Origin: Actinotalea sp. Marseille-Q4924
GTDB taxonomy: Bacteria > Actinomycetota > Actinomycetes > Actinomycetales > Cellulomonadaceae
Direction: 5' to 3'
DNA: 64,000 bases
Assembly: GCF_916618755.1 (NCBI RefSeq)
Contig: NZ_CAKAKB010000001.1
Span: forward strand, 845,907 to 909,906
Below the pieces are notes generated by a model, which had not been told where the DNA came from, searched no databases, and saw only the letters and a list, made by a program, of their open reading frames with translations. The translations under genes were made by a program, and so were the position numbers. Below, piece after piece: positions 53,987 to 62,028 of the stretch (its first letter is position 1; each line of letters starts with the position of its first letter).

Positions 53987-55156
53987 ATGTCGGGAACGGT
54001 GCGGCTGGGGATCGTCGGGTTCGGGCAGCAGGGCGGGTTCTACGCCTCGCTCATCGCCCAGGGGATGACCCCGCACGTGGAGCTCGGCGCGATCTGCGAC
54101 ATCGACCCCGAGCGGCGCGCGGCCGCCGCCGCGGCGCACCCGGGCGTCCCGGTGCACGAGGACTACGAGTCGCTGCTCGACAGCGGCGACGTCGACGCGG
54201 TCGTCACCACGGTCCCGCACTACCTGCACCCGGAGATGGGCATCACGGCGCTGCGCCGCGGCGTCCACGCCCTCGTCGAGAAGCCCGCCGGCGTCTACAC
54301 CGCCCAGGTGCAGGAGCTGCTCGACGTGGCGCAGCAGCACCCCGACACGACCTTCGCGATCATGTTCAACCAGCGCATGAACCCGCTGTTCCGCGAGCTG
54401 CACGACATCGTCGCGCGCGGTGAGATCGGCCGGGTGCTGCGCAGCACGTGGACCATCACGACCTGGTGGCGGCCCCAGGGCTACTACGACTCCAGCGACT
54501 GGCGCGCCACCTGGGGTGGCGAAGGCGGCGGCGTGCTGGTCAACCAGGCCCCCCACCAGCTCGACCTGTGGCAGTGGATCTGCGGCGTGCCGACGGCGGT
54601 CGACGCCCGCCTGTCCTACGGCGTCAACCGGGACATCGCCGTCGAGAACGAGGTCACCGCCCTCGTCGACTTCCCCGACGGCGGGACCGGGGTCTTCGTG
54701 ACCTGCACGTACGACATCTCCGGCACCGACCGCCTCGAGATCCTCGGGGACCAGGGCAAGATCGTGGTGGAGGACAGCCGCCGCGCGACGGTCACCCGCC
54801 TGCGCCGGCCCGAGGCCGAGCTCAGCGCCACGATGGGCATGGACGACGTCGTCCGCCTCTTCAAGGGCGAGGTCGACCTCTCGACCCTGTACACCCAGGA
54901 GGTGCTGGAGTTCGAGTCGCCGTTCGGCCGGCAGCACGCCGACGTCCTGGAGAACTTCGCGCAGAGCGTCCTGCACGGCGTCCCCCTCGTGGCCCCCGGC
55001 GCCGACGGCATCCACGGCGTGCGCCTCGCGAACGCGATCCACCTGTCCGCCTGGACCGGGGAGCGTGTCCCGCTCGCGTTCGACGACGCCGAGTACCTGC
55101 GGCTCCTCAACGAGCGCATCCGCGACGAGGGCCGGTTCCCCGAGCGCACCCCGTGA
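53987..55156 (+). CDS. Gfo/Idh/MocA-family oxidoreductase (389 aa)
   Basis: Rossmann start LGIVGFGQQGGFYASL, EKP motif ALVEKPAGV, and C-terminal GGGVLVNQAPHQLDLWQW. The region WTITTWWRPQGYYDSSDW is typical of glycoside-type members. It probably oxidises a sugar or glycoside using NAD(P). ATG 53987 follows GAGAGGA; a GTG one codon earlier is possible. It is co-translated with the MFS gene (GTGA overlap) under operator 6 and is distantly related to the 355-aa dehydrogenase on the other strand. Confidence 0.9.
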   Translation: MSGTVRLGIVGFGQQGGFYASLIAQGMTPHVELGAICDIDPERRAAAAAAHPGVPVHEDYESLLDSGDVDAVVTTVPHYLHPEMGITALRRGVHALVEKPAGVYTAQVQELLDVAQQHPDTTFAIMFNQRMNPLFRELHDIVARGEIGRVLRSTWTITTWWRPQGYYDSSDWRATWGGEGGGVLVNQAPHQLDLWQWICGVPTAVDARLSYGVNRDIAVENEVTALVDFPDGGTGVFVTCTYDISGTDRLEILGDQGKIVVEDSRRATVTRLRRPEAELSATMGMDDVVRLFKGEVDLSTLYTQEVLEFESPFGRQHADVLENFAQSVLHGVPLVAPGADGIHGVRLANAIHLSAWTGERVPLAFDDAEYLRLLNERIRDEGRFPERTP

Positions 55157-56427
55157 ACCGCCGTCGCCCCGGTCCGCACGACGGGCGCGGCGAGCGGATC
55201 TGGACCCGCGACGTCGTGCTCGCGACCGCTGTCAGCATGTGCGTGGCGTTCGTGTTCTTCCTGCTCACCGTCGTCATGGCCGGGTACGCCGGGGAGCGCC
55301 TCGGCGCGTCGGACGGCGTGGCCGGAGCCGCGGTCGGGCTGTTCGTCCTCGGGGCGCTGCTGGCGCGACCGGTCGCCGGTCCGCTCGTCGCCCGGCTCGG
55401 CACGCGGCCGGTCCTGCTCGGAGGCCTGGCGCTGTACCTCCTCGCGGGGCTGGCGTACCTGCCGGCCGACCGGGTCGAGCTGCTGCTCCTCGTCCGCGTC
55501 GTCCACGGCATGGGCATGGGGATCGCGCACACGGCCGTGACGACCACCGTCATGACGGCGCTCCCGGCCACCCGGCGGGCGGAGGGCACCGGCTACTTCT
55601 CCGCGGGCAGCAACGTCGGTGCGGCCCTGGGTCCGCTCGTCGCCCTGACGCTGGGTCGCACCGCCGGCCACGAGGCGGTGTTCTGGCTCGCGGCCGCGGT
55701 GTCCGCGCTGGCGCTCCTCCTGGCCCTGCCGGTGCGCGGTCCCGGACGGATGCCGCCGGCCGCGGGCAGCGCGTGGACGCCCCGGCGGCTGGTCGAGGTG
55801 CGGGTCGTCCCGATCGCCTCGGTGATGCTCCTCGTCGGCGCGGCCTTCGCCGGCGTCCTGACCTACCTGGGCCCCTACGCGGACGAGCGCGGCCTGACCG
55901 CCGCCGCGTCCCTGTTCTTCCTCGTGCACGCGGCGGCGGCCGTCGTCTCCCGACCCCTGGCCGGCCGGCTGCACGACCGGCGCGGCGAGAACGTCGTGCT
56001 CTACCCCGCGTTCGTCTCCATGGCGGCCGGGGCTGTGCTGCTCGCCGTGGCGACCACGCCGACGGCGCTCCTCGTCGCCGCCGCGTGCTTCGGGCTCGGC
56101 ATGGGCACGCTGCAGAGCTCAGCCCAGGCCGTCGCGGTCTCCCTCGTGGAGCCGGCCCGCGTGGGCGTCGCCACGTCGACCTTCTTCCTCCTCCTCGACC
56201 TCGGCACGGGGGCGGCGCCACTCGTCCTCGGCCTCGTCGTCGCCGGCGTGGGGTACGGGCCGATGTACCTGGGCCTCGCGGGCCTCCTGCTCCTCGCCGG
56301 CCTGCAGTACCACCTGCTGCACGGACGCCTCGCGCGCCCGCCCGTGACGCTCACGCGCTCCGCGGTGACGACGGAGGCAGCTCCGACGGCGGGGCGCGAG
56401 CCGCTGCTGGCGGTGCGCCATGACTGA
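55153..56427 (+). CDS. MFS transporter
   Basis: A 424-aa membrane protein with twelve helices. The loop 2-3 motif is RPVAGPLVARLGTRPVL, repeated in the second half as RPLAGRLHDRRGENVVL. It resembles AraJ/YfcJ-like sugar-type MFS proteins. It lies between a sugar oxidoreductase and gluconokinase under operator 6, so import of a uronate or aldonate, or release of a by-product, is likely. GTG 55153 overlaps the preceding TGA, and it overlaps the kinase gene by eight bases. Confidence 0.88.
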   Translation: MNRRRPGPHDGRGERIWTRDVVLATAVSMCVAFVFFLLTVVMAGYAGERLGASDGVAGAAVGLFVLGALLARPVAGPLVARLGTRPVLLGGLALYLLAGLAYLPADRVELLLLVRVVHGMGMGIAHTAVTTTVMTALPATRRAEGTGYFSAGSNVGAALGPLVALTLGRTAGHEAVFWLAAAVSALALLLALPVRGPGRMPPAAGSAWTPRRLVEVRVVPIASVMLLVGAAFAGVLTYLGPYADERGLTAAASLFFLVHAAAAVVSRPLAGRLHDRRGENVVLYPAFVSMAAGAVLLAVATTPTALLVAAACFGLGMGTLQSSAQAVAVSLVEPARVGVATSTFFLLLDLGTGAAPLVLGLVVAGVGYGPMYLGLAGLLLLAGLQYHLLHGRLARPPVTLTRSAVTTEAAPTAGREPLLAVRHD

Positions 56428-58000
56428 CCTCCTTGCCGGGCCCGGCCGCGCCGCCGGGACCCGCGCCGGCATGGGGGTGCTCCTCGGCGTGGACGTCGGG
56501 ACGACCGGCGTGAAGGTCGCGGCCTTCGGCCTGGACGGACCGACCCGGCACGTCGAGGTGTGCGAGTACCCGCTGCTCGAGCCCGCGCCCGGCCACCAGG
56601 TGCAGGACCCGGCCGTGCTCGTCGCGGCCGTGCTCTCCGCGGTCGCGCGCTGCGTCGCCGTCGTCGGCCGCGACGCCGTCGTCGGCGTCTCGCTCAGCAC
56701 CGCGATGCACGGCCTCGTGGGCGTCGCGGCCGACGGCGCCCGGGTGACGCCGCTGCTCACATGGGCCGACGGGCGTGCCGCGGGCGTCGTGGCGGAGCTG
56801 CGCGCGGACGGTGTCGCGGCGGAGCTGCACAGGGTGACGGGTACGCCCGTGCACCCGATGTCGCCGCTGGTCAAGCTCGCCTGGCTGCGCCGGCACGAGG
56901 CGGCCGGCACGGGCCGCGTGACCCGGTGGCTGGACCTCAAGGCGCTCGTCGTCGCGGCGCTCACCGGCGTCGCCGTGACGGACCTGTCGTCCGCGTCCGG
57001 CTCCGGCATGCTCGACATGGCCACGGGGCGCTGGAGCCCCCTCGCCCTCCAGATCGCCGGGGTGTCGTCCGACCGGCTGCCCCCGGTCCTGCCGCCCACC
57101 CATGCGCTGCCCCTCAGCGCCGCCGCGGCGTCGTCGACCGGCTTGCGGGCCGGCACCCCCGTGGTGCTCGGCGCAGCGGACGGCCCTTTGGGCAACGTCG
57201 GGACCGGGGCGGTCGCGCCCTGCTCGCTCGCCCTCTCGCTGGGCACGTCCGGCGCGGTCCGCATGGTCGTGACCGAGCCGCCCCGCGACCTTGACCCCGC
57301 CCTGTTCTGCTACGCGCTCGACGAGGGGTCGTGGGTCGTCGGGGGCGCGGTGAGCAACGGCGGGATCGTCGCGCGGTGGGTCGGGCGGACCCTGATGGGG
57401 CAGGGCTCGCCCGGCGGCACCGGTGACGGCACGGGCGACCCCACCGTCAGCGACGCCGCCGTCCTCGCCCTCGCCGCGACGGCGCCCCCGGGGTCCGACG
57501 GGCTCGTGATGCTCCCGTACCTCCTGCCGGAGCGGTCGCCGCTGTGGGACGCCGACCTCACCGGCGCCTACCTGGGGCTGCGCCGCCGCCACACCGCTGC
57601 GCACCTGGCGCGTGCCGCGCTGGAGGGCGTGGCGATGCAGCTCGGTCTCATCGCGAGCCGCGTCGACGCCGTCCACCCCGTGCAGGACGTCACGGCAACC
57701 GGTGGCACCCTCCGCTCGCCGCTGTGGCGGCACCTCGTCACCGCGGCGCTCGGCAGGCCGATGGCGGTCGTCGGGGCCGCGGAGGGCACCGCCCGCGGGG
57801 CGGCGGCGGTGGGGCTCGTCGGTCTCGGGCTCGCCGCCGGCCTCGGCGAGGCCCTGGACCTGCTGCGTGACCCGCTCGCGTCGTCGCAGCCCGTCCACCC
57901 GGAGCCGGAGCTCGTCGCCGCGGCGGTGGCGACGCGGTCGCGCACCGGCGAGCTGCTGGCGGCCCTCGACGTGGCCCGGGGGCTCTTCCCCGCCCCGTGA
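56420..58000 (+). CDS. gntK: Gluconokinase (FGGY family)
   Basis: A 526-aa sugar kinase of the FGGY family. Phosphate-1 motif DVGTTGVKVAAF, STAMHGL, LTWADGRA, GAADGPLGNVG and GTSGAVRM match GntK-type gluconokinases; xylulokinase is less likely because of the STAMHG and ADGPLGN motifs. It phosphorylates D-gluconate to 6-phosphogluconate, the substrate of the gnd product encoded next. Member of the unit under operator 6. Confidence 0.87.
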   Translation: MTDLLAGPGRAAGTRAGMGVLLGVDVGTTGVKVAAFGLDGPTRHVEVCEYPLLEPAPGHQVQDPAVLVAAVLSAVARCVAVVGRDAVVGVSLSTAMHGLVGVAADGARVTPLLTWADGRAAGVVAELRADGVAAELHRVTGTPVHPMSPLVKLAWLRRHEAAGTGRVTRWLDLKALVVAALTGVAVTDLSSASGSGMLDMATGRWSPLALQIAGVSSDRLPPVLPPTHALPLSAAAASSTGLRAGTPVVLGAADGPLGNVGTGAVAPCSLALSLGTSGAVRMVVTEPPRDLDPALFCYALDEGSWVVGGAVSNGGIVARWVGRTLMGQGSPGGTGDGTGDPTVSDAAVLALAATAPPGSDGLVMLPYLLPERSPLWDADLTGAYLGLRRRHTAAHLARAALEGVAMQLGLIASRVDAVHPVQDVTATGGTLRSPLWRHLVTAALGRPMAVVGAAEGTARGAAAVGLVGLGLAAGLGEALDLLRDPLASSQPVHPEPELVAAAVATRSRTGELLAALDVARGLFPAP

Positions 58001-58018
58001 GCCCCGTGAGCCTCAGGA

Positions 58019-58042
58019 GGCAACGCGTGGCAACCGCTTGCC
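58019..58042. promoter_or_regulatory. LacI-type operator 7 (gnd-larE-larB)
   Basis: GGCAAC-GCGT-GGCAACCGCTTGCC, 62 bases before gnd and just after the gluconokinase stop. It gives the gnd-larE-larB genes their own repressor-controlled promoter. Confidence 0.8.
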
Positions 58043-58103
58043 CCCAGCGCCGCGAACGGCTGGACTGGGCGGGACCAGCTCACGAACACGGAGGTCCAGA
58101 CCC

Positions 58104-59540
58104 ATGTCCGCACGCGCGCAGATCGGTGTCACGGGGTTGGCGGTGATGGGTCGGAATCTGGCTCGGAACTTCGCCCGGAACGGGTTCACGGTGGCGGTGC
58201 ACAACCGTTCGGTGGACAAGATGCGGTCGTTGGTGGCGGATCACGGTGCTGAGGGTGATTTCGTGGGTGCGGAGTCGTTGGAGGAGTTCGTGGCGGCGTT
58301 GGAACGCCCCCGCAAGGTGGTGGTGATGGTGAAGGCCGGTGGGCCGACGGATGCGGTGATCGATGAGCTGGTGCCGTTGCTGGAGGCCGGGGACATCGTG
58401 ATCGATGCGGGGAACGCGCACTTCCCGGACACCATCCGCCGGGAGGCGGCGTTGGCGCAGCACGGACTGCACTTCGTCGGCAGTGGGGTGTCCGGTGGTG
58501 AGGAGGGTGCGCTGCTGGGTCCGTCGATCATGCCGGGGGGGTCGCGGGAGTCCTATGAGACGTTGGGGCCGATCCTGGAGCGGATCTCCGCGAAGGTGGA
58601 CGGGGTCCCGTGCTGCACGTATGTGGGTCCGGATGGTGCGGGGCACTTCGTGAAGATGGTGCACAACGGTATCGAGTACGCGGACATGCAGCTGATCGTG
58701 GAGGCGTACGACCTGCTGCGCCAGGGCCTGGGGGCCAGTGCGGGGGAGATCGGGGAGATCTTCGCGGCGTGGAACACCGGTGACCTGGAGTCGTTCCTGA
58801 TCGAGATCTCCGCGGAGGTGCTGGGTCACACGGACCCGGTGACCGGTGGGGCGTTCGTGGACGTGGTCCTGGACCAGGCCGAGCAGAAGGGCACCGGGCG
58901 GTGGACGGTGCAGAACGGTCTGGACCTGGGCGTCCCGATCACCGGGATCGCCGAGGCCACGTTCGCCCGGGCCCTGTCCGGGTCGGTCCCGCAGCGCGAG
59001 GCCGCGGTGGGGGTGCTGCCGGCTCACGCGGGCACGTGGGAGGTCCCGGACCGGGACGCGTTCGTGGAGAGCGTGCGGCGGGCGTTGTACGCCTCCAAGG
59101 TGGTGGCGTACTCCCAGGGGTTCGACCAGATCGCCGCCGCGTCCGCGGAGTACGGGTGGGACATCGACCGGGGTGCGATGGCGCGGATCTGGCGGGGTGG
59201 GTGCATCATCCGGGCCAGGTTCCTGGACCGGATCACCGAGGCCTACGAGCGCCGCCCGGACCTGCCGTTGCTGCTGGCGGACCCGTACTTCACCGCCGCG
59301 GTCGCCGACGGGGTCCCCGCGTGGCGGTCGGTCGTGGCGTCCGCGGCGTTGAACGGGGTCCCGACCCCGGCGTTCTCCTCCTCCCTGGCCTACTACGACG
59401 CGGTCCGCGCCCAGCGCCTGCCGGCGAACCTCATCCAGGCCCAACGGGACTACTTCGGCGCCCACACCTACCGCCGCACCGACCGCCCCGGCACCTTCCA
59501 CACCCAGTGGACCACCGACCGGACCGAGGTCACGGCGTGA
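58104..59540 (+). CDS. gnd: 6-phosphogluconate dehydrogenase, decarboxylating (NADP type)
   Basis: A 478-aa enzyme converting 6-phosphogluconate to ribulose-5-phosphate, CO2 and NADPH. Nucleotide motif GLAVMGRNLARN, NADP-type HNRS, VGSGVSGGEEGA, catalytic lysine in GHFVKMVHNGIEY and the C-terminal YFGAHTYRR are all present. The first two thirds use many TTG, GGT and G-ending codons, unlike neighbours, which strongly favour C-ending codons; the last 50 codons return to the local pattern. This suggests transfer or gene conversion. GGAGG lies 9 bases before the ATG. It overlaps larE (GTGA). Confidence 0.95.
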   Translation: MSARAQIGVTGLAVMGRNLARNFARNGFTVAVHNRSVDKMRSLVADHGAEGDFVGAESLEEFVAALERPRKVVVMVKAGGPTDAVIDELVPLLEAGDIVIDAGNAHFPDTIRREAALAQHGLHFVGSGVSGGEEGALLGPSIMPGGSRESYETLGPILERISAKVDGVPCCTYVGPDGAGHFVKMVHNGIEYADMQLIVEAYDLLRQGLGASAGEIGEIFAAWNTGDLESFLIEISAEVLGHTDPVTGGAFVDVVLDQAEQKGTGRWTVQNGLDLGVPITGIAEATFARALSGSVPQREAAVGVLPAHAGTWEVPDRDAFVESVRRALYASKVVAYSQGFDQIAAASAEYGWDIDRGAMARIWRGGCIIRARFLDRITEAYERRPDLPLLLADPYFTAAVADGVPAWRSVVASAALNGVPTPAFSSSLAYYDAVRAQRLPANLIQAQRDYFGAHTYRRTDRPGTFHTQWTTDRTEVTA

Positions 59541-60406
59541 CCGTCGGTCACGTGGCCGACCTCGCGCCGGCCGACACCGCCGTCGTCGACCGGGTCGCGG
59601 CGGGGCTCGTCGCGGCCGTCGGCGCCGGCCGCCTGGGCGTGGCGTTCTCCGGGGGCGTCGACTCCTCCGTGCTGCTCGCGCTGGCGGTGCACGCCCTGGG
59701 GGCGGCGCGGGTCGTGGCCGTCCTCGGGGTGTCCCCGAGCCTCGCCGACGACGAGCGGCGGGCGGCCCACGACGTCGCGCGCGTCATCGGTGCCCCCGTC
59801 GTGGAGGTCCGCACCGCCGAGGGCGACGACCCGGACTACCGGCGCAACGGCCCGGACCGCTGCTACTTCTGCAAGCGGGAGCTGTTCGCCACGATCGACC
59901 GCGCGCTCGCGCAGGCGCACGGCCTCACCGCCGTGGCCTACGGGGAGAACGCCGACGACGCCCGCCGCCCCGACCGTCCGGGCAGCCGGGCCGCGTCGGA
60001 GCACGCCGTCCTGCGGCCGCTCGCCGAGGCAGGCCTCGACAAGGCGGCGGTGCGACGCCTCGCGCGTGCCTTCGCGCTGCCGAGCGCCGACAAGCCGGCG
60101 TCGCCGTGCCTGGCGTCGCGCATCCCGCACCATGAGGAGGTCACCCCCGAGAAGCTGGCCCAGGTCGACCGCGCGGAGTCCGCGCTGCGCCGGCTCGGGC
60201 TCGGCGACGTGCGGGTGCGGCACCACGGCGACGTCGCCCGGCTCGAGGTCCCGGTGGAGGACGTCGCGGCCGTCGCCGGCGCGGCCCTGCGCGAGGAGGT
60301 CCTGCGGGCGGTGCGCTCCGCGGGGTTCCGCTTCGTGGCGGTGGACCTCGCGGGCATCCAGTCCGGGGCCTTCACCCTGCCCTTGGTCAGCGCTCGCCAT
60401 GGCTGA
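59537..60406 (+). CDS. larE: Nickel-pincer cofactor sulfur transferase LarE
   Basis: A 289-aa PP-loop protein. LarE adenylates and then adds sulfur to the LarB product. PP-loop SGGVDSS (residues 38-44), RCYFCKREL (Cys109, Cys112), YGENADD and SPCLASR (Cys191) are present. Cys191 matches the sacrificial cysteine of the Lactiplantibacillus plantarum enzyme; together with the CxxC pair it forms the three-cysteine set associated with [4Fe-4S] LarE proteins. GTG 59537 overlaps the gnd stop, so it is co-translated with a sugar enzyme. Confidence 0.92.
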   Translation: MTVGHVADLAPADTAVVDRVAAGLVAAVGAGRLGVAFSGGVDSSVLLALAVHALGAARVVAVLGVSPSLADDERRAAHDVARVIGAPVVEVRTAEGDDPDYRRNGPDRCYFCKRELFATIDRALAQAHGLTAVAYGENADDARRPDRPGSRAASEHAVLRPLAEAGLDKAAVRRLARAFALPSADKPASPCLASRIPHHEEVTPEKLAQVDRAESALRRLGLGDVRVRHHGDVARLEVPVEDVAAVAGAALREEVLRAVRSAGFRFVAVDLAGIQSGAFTLPLVSARHG

Positions 60407-60418
60407 CAGGCTGCCCGC

Positions 60419-61108
60419 ATGACGGCCGACCATCGCGGCTGGGCGCCGCCCGAGGAGCTCGCCGAGTACGCGACCCTCGACCACGATCGACTCGCGCGCC
60501 GCGGGCTCGCCGAGGCGGTGCTGTGCGACGGCAAGACCGTCGAGCACCTCCACGGCATCGCCGGTGAGCTCGTGGCGCGCGAGTCCCGCACCCTCTTCAC
60601 CCGGGTCCGCGAGGACCAGGTCGACGTGCTCCTCAAGGAGCTCCCCGGGGCGACGTACGACCCGCTAGCCCGGCTCGTCGCGTGGCCCGGGGAGCCCCCG
60701 GAGCCGACCGGCGGGCTCGTCGTCGTCGTCGCCGCCGGGACGTCCGACCTGCCGGTGGCGCGGGAGGCCGCTCTGACGGCCCGCCACCTGGGCCGGGAGT
60801 GCCGGACCGTCACCGACGTGGGCGTCGCCGGGCTGCACCGGATCCTCGGGCGGCTCGAGGTGCTGCGCGAGGCGCGCGCCGTCGTCGTCGCCGCGGGGAT
60901 GGACGGCGCCCTGCCGGGCGTGGTGGCCGGCCTCATCTCCGCGCCGGTGATCGCGGTGCCCACCTCCGTCGGCTACGGCGCCGCGTTCGGTGGGCTCGCG
61001 CCCCTGCTCACGATGCTCAACGCGTGCGCGCCGGGGGTCGCGGTCGTCAACATCGACAACGGCTACGGCGCCGGCCACCTCGCCGCGCAGATCGCCGCCC
61101 CGGTCTGA
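60419..61108 (+). CDS. larB: Nickel-pincer cofactor biosynthesis protein LarB
   Basis: A 229-aa protein. LarB carboxylates nicotinic acid adenine dinucleotide and hydrolyses it to the dicarboxylated mononucleotide. The C-terminal PurE-like domain is clear: VVVAAGTSDLPVAREAA, DVGVAGLHRIL, AAGMDGALPGVVAGL and VIAVPTSVGYGA. The N-terminal 100 residues contain the family's VLCDGKTVEHL and TRVRED. It follows larE by 12 bases in the gnd-larE-larB unit. Confidence 0.93.
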   Translation: MTADHRGWAPPEELAEYATLDHDRLARRGLAEAVLCDGKTVEHLHGIAGELVARESRTLFTRVREDQVDVLLKELPGATYDPLARLVAWPGEPPEPTGGLVVVVAAGTSDLPVAREAALTARHLGRECRTVTDVGVAGLHRILGRLEVLREARAVVVAAGMDGALPGVVAGLISAPVIAVPTSVGYGAAFGGLAPLLTMLNACAPGVAVVNIDNGYGAGHLAAQIAAPV

Positions 61109-61209
61109 GCGGCGGTGTCCTGTCCCGGGCTCCCGCCGTCCCCGGGTCGACGCCCAACGGACGGACAGCGAACCGCGCGGTCATGCCGATGACCGTGAGC
61201 AGTCCAAGG

Positions 61210-62028
61210 TCAGCCCCCGACGGTGTCGACCTCGTTGAGAGGGACTCCCTCGACTCGCGTGCCGTCGGCGAGTTCGAGGTCGAAGGAGATCTCGGGGTAC
61301 GGGGACGCTGTCCCGGCCTTGTCCCAAGGCCACCATGCGGCGAACCGTCCCTGGTCGATGCTCGCTTGGACGGGACCTTGCTGCGGGGTGATGACGACGA
61401 TGCCGATGACATCCTCGCCGATGCGTCCGGTGACGATGGAGTGCGCTTCCTCGATGGTGTCAGGACCGGAAGACGGGTCGCTGTAGGAGGAGGTGTCGTA
61501 CATCGTGACGCTGATCGATTCGGGGCCAGGGGCGCTCGCGTCGCGGGCGAACACAGTGGAGACCGCGCCAGTGAGATCACTTCTGGCGAGGCATGCCGAC
61601 TCCAGGCCGCCAGGTCCGTCGCCGACCACCAGCGTGTAGTCGCCGCGCTCCTCGGCAAGCACTGGTTCCAGGTTCGCCGTGGCGGCGTCCTGGCTCCACC
61701 ACTGGGTGCAGGTGCGGGCGCCGGGGCTGTCCGTCGTGAGTGGTTCCCCGGTGGGAAGCGCGGTCCAGGACGCGTAGGCGCTCGGCGGCGACTCGAGCAG
61801 CGACAGAGACAACACGGCAGCGCCGACCGCGGCTGCAGCGATCGGCAGCAGCCGTGCGGCGTGCCGCGGACCGTGCCGTCGAACGGTGGGCGGTTCGTTC
61901 ACGGCCGCGGCGCCGGTGTCGGTGATGCGCTCCAGGTCCGCCTGTGCTCGGGCGGACAGGTCGGGGCGAGCTGGGCCCGCGGGGTCCAGGGTGCGCAGGA
62001 CAGTGTCGAGCTCGTGCGGAGCGCTCAT
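61210..62028 (-). CDS. Single-pass membrane protein, probable anti-sigma factor
   Basis: A 272-aa protein. A cytosolic N-terminus of about 55 residues is followed by one helix (LLPIAAAAVGAAVLSLSLL) and an extracytoplasmic domain with cysteines in ARTCTQWW and ESACLARS. Its ATG overlaps the stop of the sigma-factor gene (ATGA), the usual layout of an anti-sigma partner. It lacks the HxxxCxxC zinc motif. The extracytoplasmic domain is not recognised. Base composition is less GC-rich than the uronate locus. Confidence 0.7.
   Translation of the reverse strand: MSAPHELDTVLRTLDPAGPARPDLSARAQADLERITDTGAAAVNEPPTVRRHGPRHAARLLPIAAAAVGAAVLSLSLLESPPSAYASWTALPTGEPLTTDSPGARTCTQWWSQDAATANLEPVLAEERGDYTLVVGDGPGGLESACLARSDLTGAVSTVFARDASAPGPESISVTMYDTSSYSDPSSGPDTIEEAHSIVTGRIGEDVIGIVVITPQQGPVQASIDQGRFAAWWPWDKAGTASPYPEISFDLELADGTRVEGVPLNEVDTVGG

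Noticed and set aside
57694..57707. GGCAACCGGTGGCA inside the gluconokinase gene, similar to the LacI operator
   Set aside because: It lies deep in coding sequence and encodes the conserved TGGT of the kinase; no half-site lies 10 bp upstream.
45456..61108. Complete textbook UxuA-KdgK-Eda route
   Set aside because: No mannonate dehydratase, KDG kinase or KDPG aldolase motif was found among the genes of the locus; the TIM barrels lack the UxuA pattern.
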